Positions 8,335 to 10,963 of a stretch of DNA of 10,963 nt are shown here, one piece after another; the stretch's first letter is position 1; each line of letters opens with the position of its first letter. The DNA lies in the NCBI GenBank assembly GCA_947487095.1, contig CANKVI010000027.1, positions 1 to 10,963 of the forward strand, given 5' to 3'. A program made the translations under genes and the position numbers. This DNA is from Acidimicrobiaceae bacterium. GTDB taxonomy: Bacteria > Actinomycetota > Acidimicrobiia > Acidimicrobiales > Ilumatobacteraceae. The notes beneath the pieces are model-generated. The model was given only the letters and a program-made list of their open reading frames with translations. It ran no database searches and was not told where the DNA came from.

Positions 8335-9211
8335 ACAAATCGGCCAACACAAGCGCAAGACACACCCAAATCAGGGAGAATCCTGCAACCTTTGACGACG
8401 TGAGTGCCTCGTTGAACATCAGCCAACCGATCAAAAAATTCATCGTGGGCACGATGTATTGCATTGGTCCAAGAATGGTGAGCGGCGTGCGCTGAGAAGC
8501 ACTGGCAAACATCAGTAGTGGCACTGCAGTAATCACACCGGTGAATGCAACGAAGATCCATTCCACCGAATTGGCAGTATTCTGAACACTGCCAGCCTTG
8601 TTCCACGTTGCGAATAAAAAGATGAATGCGGGTGCGGCAAGCACAATCACTTCTGCAGTGAGGCTCTCAAGTGGGGCAAGTGGAACCTTCTTCTTTAGGT
8701 AGGCATAGAACGTCCATGACGTTGCAATGATCAGCGCAATCCATGGCACACGTCCATACGCAACAGTAAGTACAGCTATCCCGCCAACTGCAAAAGTCAC
8801 CGCTACACGTTGAATTCCGCGCAGTTTTTCGTGCAACACGAAAACACCAACAACGATGGTGAGAATTGGCGCAATGAAATAACCAAGTGCAGTTTCAATG
8901 ACATGGTCGTTCACCACTGCCCACACATACGTTGCCCAATTGATGGTCAGGAGCACGCTTGCAAGTGCAATTCGGAGCAACAGTTGTGGGTTGCGTAGCG
9001 AACGCAAGAGTGGCACTAAACGTCTGGTGCCAAGCATGACGACGGTAAGCACCACTACCGAAGAAGTGATTCGCCAACCAATGAGTTCAAAGGGATCAAA
9101 ACCATGCAGTTCTTTCCAATACAACGTGAGCGCACCCCAGATGAAATACACCGAAAGGGAGAGAGCAATTGCCGACTGCGAAGTCTCTGGCTTGGCAACA
9201 GGCTCCGTCAT
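8291..9211 (-). CDS. rarD: RarD-type EamA/DMT superfamily transporter
   Basis: A 306-aa inner-membrane permease with ten hydrophobic helices in the two-repeat arrangement of the drug/metabolite transporter superfamily. Assignment to the RarD subfamily rests on YFIWGALTLYWKEL (residues 22-35), the FELIGWRI segment (41-48), NWATYVWAVVNDHVIETALG (91-110) followed by YFIAPI, and LGPMQYIVPT (248-257) with LMFNEAL (264-270). E. coli RarD, linked by name to chloramphenicol resistance, has about 296 aa and the same motifs; the natural substrate of the subfamily is not established. The C-terminus after about residue 292 is polar and Gln-rich (RTQRQQQ), and it is the part encoded opposite the TetR gene. 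The ATG at 9211 has TAGCGT nine bases upstream. The gene is divergent from pgi, with 38 bases between starts. Confidence 0.92.
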   Translation of the reverse strand: MTEPVAKPETSQSAIALSLSVYFIWGALTLYWKELHGFDPFELIGWRITSSVVVLTVVMLGTRRLVPLLRSLRNPQLLLRIALASVLLTINWATYVWAVVNDHVIETALGYFIAPILTIVVGVFVLHEKLRGIQRVAVTFAVGGIAVLTVAYGRVPWIALIIATSWTFYAYLKKKVPLAPLESLTAEVIVLAAPAFIFLFATWNKAGSVQNTANSVEWIFVAFTGVITAVPLLMFASASQRTPLTILGPMQYIVPTMNFLIGWLMFNEALTSSKVAGFSLIWVCLALVLADLFRTQRQQQIASSRQ

Positions 9212-9220
9212 GATTCGTTC

Positions 9221-9226
9221 ACGCTA
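9221..9226 (-). promoter_or_regulatory. Putative -10 box (TAGCGT) of rarD
   Basis: Minus-strand TAGCGT lies nine bases before the rarD ATG, the longest spacing of the set. There is no Shine-Dalgarno sequence in GAACGAATC. It is separated by 10 bases from the pgi box on the other strand. Confidence 0.45.
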
Positions 9227-9236
9227 GTCCCGCAGG

Positions 9237-9242
9237 TAGCCT
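9237..9242 (+). promoter_or_regulatory. Putative -10 box (TAGCCT) of pgi
   Basis: TAGCCT ends seven bases before the GTG at 9250. It is the same hexamer as at the glycosyltransferase and TetR genes. A -35 element would have to lie inside or at the edge of the rarD coding start, and only a poor TTCGTT is seen at 9214-9219. Confidence 0.5.
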
Positions 9243-9249
9243 GTAGTGA

Positions 9250-10845
9250 GTGGATATCACCACATCTCCCGCATGGTCAGCAGCGCTGAAGAGCGCAGCC
9301 ACAATTTCGCAGACATCGCTGAAAGACCTATTCGCCAAGGATACGACGCGTGCTGAAACCCTGAGCGTGGAGGTGTTGGTTGGCGAAGATGCAATGCTTG
9401 TTGATTTTTCAAAGCAAAACGTCGACGAACATGCTGTGCAGTGTTTGATTGCAGTGGCCGAACAGGCGGGTGTTGAGCAAAAGCGAAACGACATGTTTGA
9501 AGGTGTCGTTGTAAATGGCACTGAGCAACAGCCGGCATTGCACACGGCCCTTCGGGGGCCATTAGAAACCTCGGTCAATGTAGATGGCGTTGACGTGATG
9601 GAAGAAGTTCTGCGCGTTCGAGCTCGTGTCAATGAATTTGCCGAGTCGGTTCGAGCCGGTCGCATTACCAGTGCAACAGGAAAGAAATTTCAGAGTGTGA
9701 TCAATGTGGGCATTGGTGGAAGCGATCTTGGTCCAACACTGGTTCATGAAGCGTTGTCATCGGTAAGCGCACCAGCAGTGCGCGCGCATTTTGTTTCTAA
9801 TATTGATCCAACTGAAGTGCGCAGTGTGTTGCGCGAATGTAATCCTGAGACCACGCTGGTCGTGCTGTGCTCGAAGTCGTTTAGCACTGCAGAAACCTTG
9901 AGTAATGGTCGCATCATTGCGCAGTGGATCTCGGATGCGGTCGGTGCGAAGAACGCATCAAAGCATTTTGCAGTGGTGTCGGTGTTCCCAGAAAAAGCTG
10001 TGAGTGCGGGTTTGCCAGCCGATTACGTATTTCCCATGTGGTCGTGGGTGGGCGGACGATATTCAATTGCGTCTGCGGTGAATCTGGTGAATGTGATTGC
10101 CTTCGGCTCCAGTGCATACAACAGCATGCTTTCGGGTATGCGCTCGATGGACGAACACTTCATGACTGCTCCGCTGCACCGTAATGCACCTGTGCTGATG
10201 GGTTTATTGAACGTATGGAATCGTTCGATCCTTGGGCGCGAAACACGGGCGATGATTGCGTATTCCACCGCATTGAAGTCGTTTGCTTCGTATGTGCAAC
10301 AGCTGGAGATGGAAAGCAACGGCAAGCGTGTAACCACAGCTGGCGATCTGGTTTCCATACCCACTTCTCCCATTGTGTGGGGAGGCGTTGGCACGAATGC
10401 CCAACATGCGTACATGCAGCTATTGCATCAAGGCACTTCAGTCGTGCCCGCAGATTTCATTGGCGTTGCAGCAACGCCAACTCACGACGGCGGAGCCCAC
10501 GACGCACTTGTGGCCAATCTGTTCGCACAAACGCAGGCGCTGGCGTTCGGAAACGCAACAGACCCGCACCGTACGTTGCCAGGCAATCGTCCAACCACAA
10601 CCCTGATGCTGTCGTTGCTCACTCCTCGCACACTTGGGGCACTCATTGCCCTCTATGAACATTCAGTGTTTGTTCAGGGTTGTGTGTTTGGGATCAACAG
10701 TTTTGATCAGTGGGGCGTTGAATTGGGCAAGAAGTTGGTCAACGAAGTTTCCGCACAGATTTCTGCACCGACCGAAACCATCGGAGCCGACGCATCCACG
10801 GCAAAATTGGTGCAGTGGTACAAAACGCACCGTTCTAACACCTAG
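9250..10845 (+). CDS. pgi: Glucose-6-phosphate isomerase
   Basis: Interconverts glucose 6-phosphate and fructose 6-phosphate in glycolysis and gluconeogenesis, in the cytoplasm. The product is 531 aa, close to the usual 540-550. Sugar-phosphate-binding SIS motifs are NVGIGGSDLGP (residues 152-162) and SKSFSTAETLSN (208-219). The two family signatures are WVGGRYS (266-272) and GINSFDQWGVELGKK (481-495). Catalytic residues are Glu355 in MESNGK, His386 in TNAQHAY and Lys494. The usual GEPGTNGQHA segment reads GGVGTNAQHA here, a variant also met in other bacterial Pgi proteins. The start is GTG at 9250 (VDITTSPAW, first residue read as Met), with no alternative upstream in frame that fits the 38-base divergent gap. 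Its TAG stop forms the start of the next gene's predicted -10 box. Confidence 0.97.
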   Translation: MDITTSPAWSAALKSAATISQTSLKDLFAKDTTRAETLSVEVLVGEDAMLVDFSKQNVDEHAVQCLIAVAEQAGVEQKRNDMFEGVVVNGTEQQPALHTALRGPLETSVNVDGVDVMEEVLRVRARVNEFAESVRAGRITSATGKKFQSVINVGIGGSDLGPTLVHEALSSVSAPAVRAHFVSNIDPTEVRSVLRECNPETTLVVLCSKSFSTAETLSNGRIIAQWISDAVGAKNASKHFAVVSVFPEKAVSAGLPADYVFPMWSWVGGRYSIASAVNLVNVIAFGSSAYNSMLSGMRSMDEHFMTAPLHRNAPVLMGLLNVWNRSILGRETRAMIAYSTALKSFASYVQQLEMESNGKRVTTAGDLVSIPTSPIVWGGVGTNAQHAYMQLLHQGTSVVPADFIGVAATPTHDGGAHDALVANLFAQTQALAFGNATDPHRTLPGNRPTTTLMLSLLTPRTLGALIALYEHSVFVQGCVFGINSFDQWGVELGKKLVNEVSAQISAPTETIGADASTAKLVQWYKTHRSNT

Positions 10846-10848
10846 TCT
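10843..10848 (+). promoter_or_regulatory. Putative -10 box (TAGTCT) of the WYL-type regulator, overlapping the pgi stop
   Basis: TAGTCT ends seven bases before the GTG at 10856, and its first three bases are the pgi stop codon. There is no Shine-Dalgarno in the GTGCCCT interval, so leaderless initiation is the simplest reading. Confidence 0.4.
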
Positions 10849-10855
10849 GTGCCCT

Positions 10856-10963
10856 GTGGCGGAGAAGTATTCACAAGCAGAGCGCATGATCAACTTGCTT
10901 GCACTGCTCGTGCAACGCACCAAGCCTCTCACGCTCAAGCAAATTCGCCAGGAGCTTGTTGGT
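10856..10963 (+). CDS. N-terminus of a PafB/WYL-type transcriptional regulator, 3'-partial
   Basis: Only 36 codons are present before the window ends, all open and in one frame. The product begins VAEKYSQAERMINLLALL (GTG read as Met) and continues to LTLKQIRQELVG. This matches the N-terminal winged-helix of actinobacterial PafB/PafC-like WYL-domain regulators, which typically open with a (S/T)QxERLLNLxxLLLxxxRPLTxxEIRxxL pattern. PafB-PafC controls a RecA-independent DNA-damage response in mycobacteria. The WYL domain itself is outside the window, so family assignment depends on the first helix and turn only. It starts 10 bases after the pgi stop. Confidence 0.6.
   Translation, partial: MAEKYSQAERMINLLALLVQRTKPLTLKQIRQELVG

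Overview
The window looks like a chromosomal stretch of an actinobacterium with roughly balanced base composition (about half G+C by eye). Acidimicrobiia is my best guess but only a guess. It rests on the cell-wall L,D-transpeptidase with a Thr-rich tail, the start of a PafB-like WYL regulator at the right edge, GTG starts, and -10-like boxes placed right against start codons. Nothing points to a phage, plasmid, insertion sequence, CRISPR array or defence island. The genes are tightly packed, and the longest stretch without a gene is the 54 bases between the tRNA and the peptidase.

Layout, left to right: (1) a membrane acyltransferase-3/SGNH protein, cut at its 5' end by the window edge; (2) a tRNA-Leu with anticodon TAA; (3) an M20 zinc peptidase resembling carboxypeptidase G2, meeting argG tail to tail with 6 bases between the stops; (4) on the minus strand, a small four-helix membrane protein followed by argG (type II, 447 aa); (5) divergent from these, a two-gene unit of a polyprenol-phosphate-sugar-synthase-like GT2 glycosyltransferase and an L,D-transpeptidase, joined by an ATGA overlap; (6) an alpha/beta hydrolase followed by a TetR regulator; (7) a RarD/EamA transporter on the minus strand whose 3' end overlaps the TetR gene by 44 bases; (8) divergent from it, pgi (glucose-6-phosphate isomerase); (9) the first 36 codons of a PafB/WYL-type regulator, running off the right edge.

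Functionally these are housekeeping genes (arginine synthesis, glycolysis, tRNA) mixed with cell-envelope genes (acyltransferase, glycosyltransferase, L,D-transpeptidase). I do not see a new multi-gene system. The strongest unexplained signal is regulatory. Almost every gene that begins a transcription unit has a TANNNT box (TAGCCT three times) ending 6 to 9 bases before its start codon, with no well-placed Shine-Dalgarno sequence. This is the architecture of leaderless transcripts. The pattern also settles several start codons and identifies two compact divergent promoter regions.
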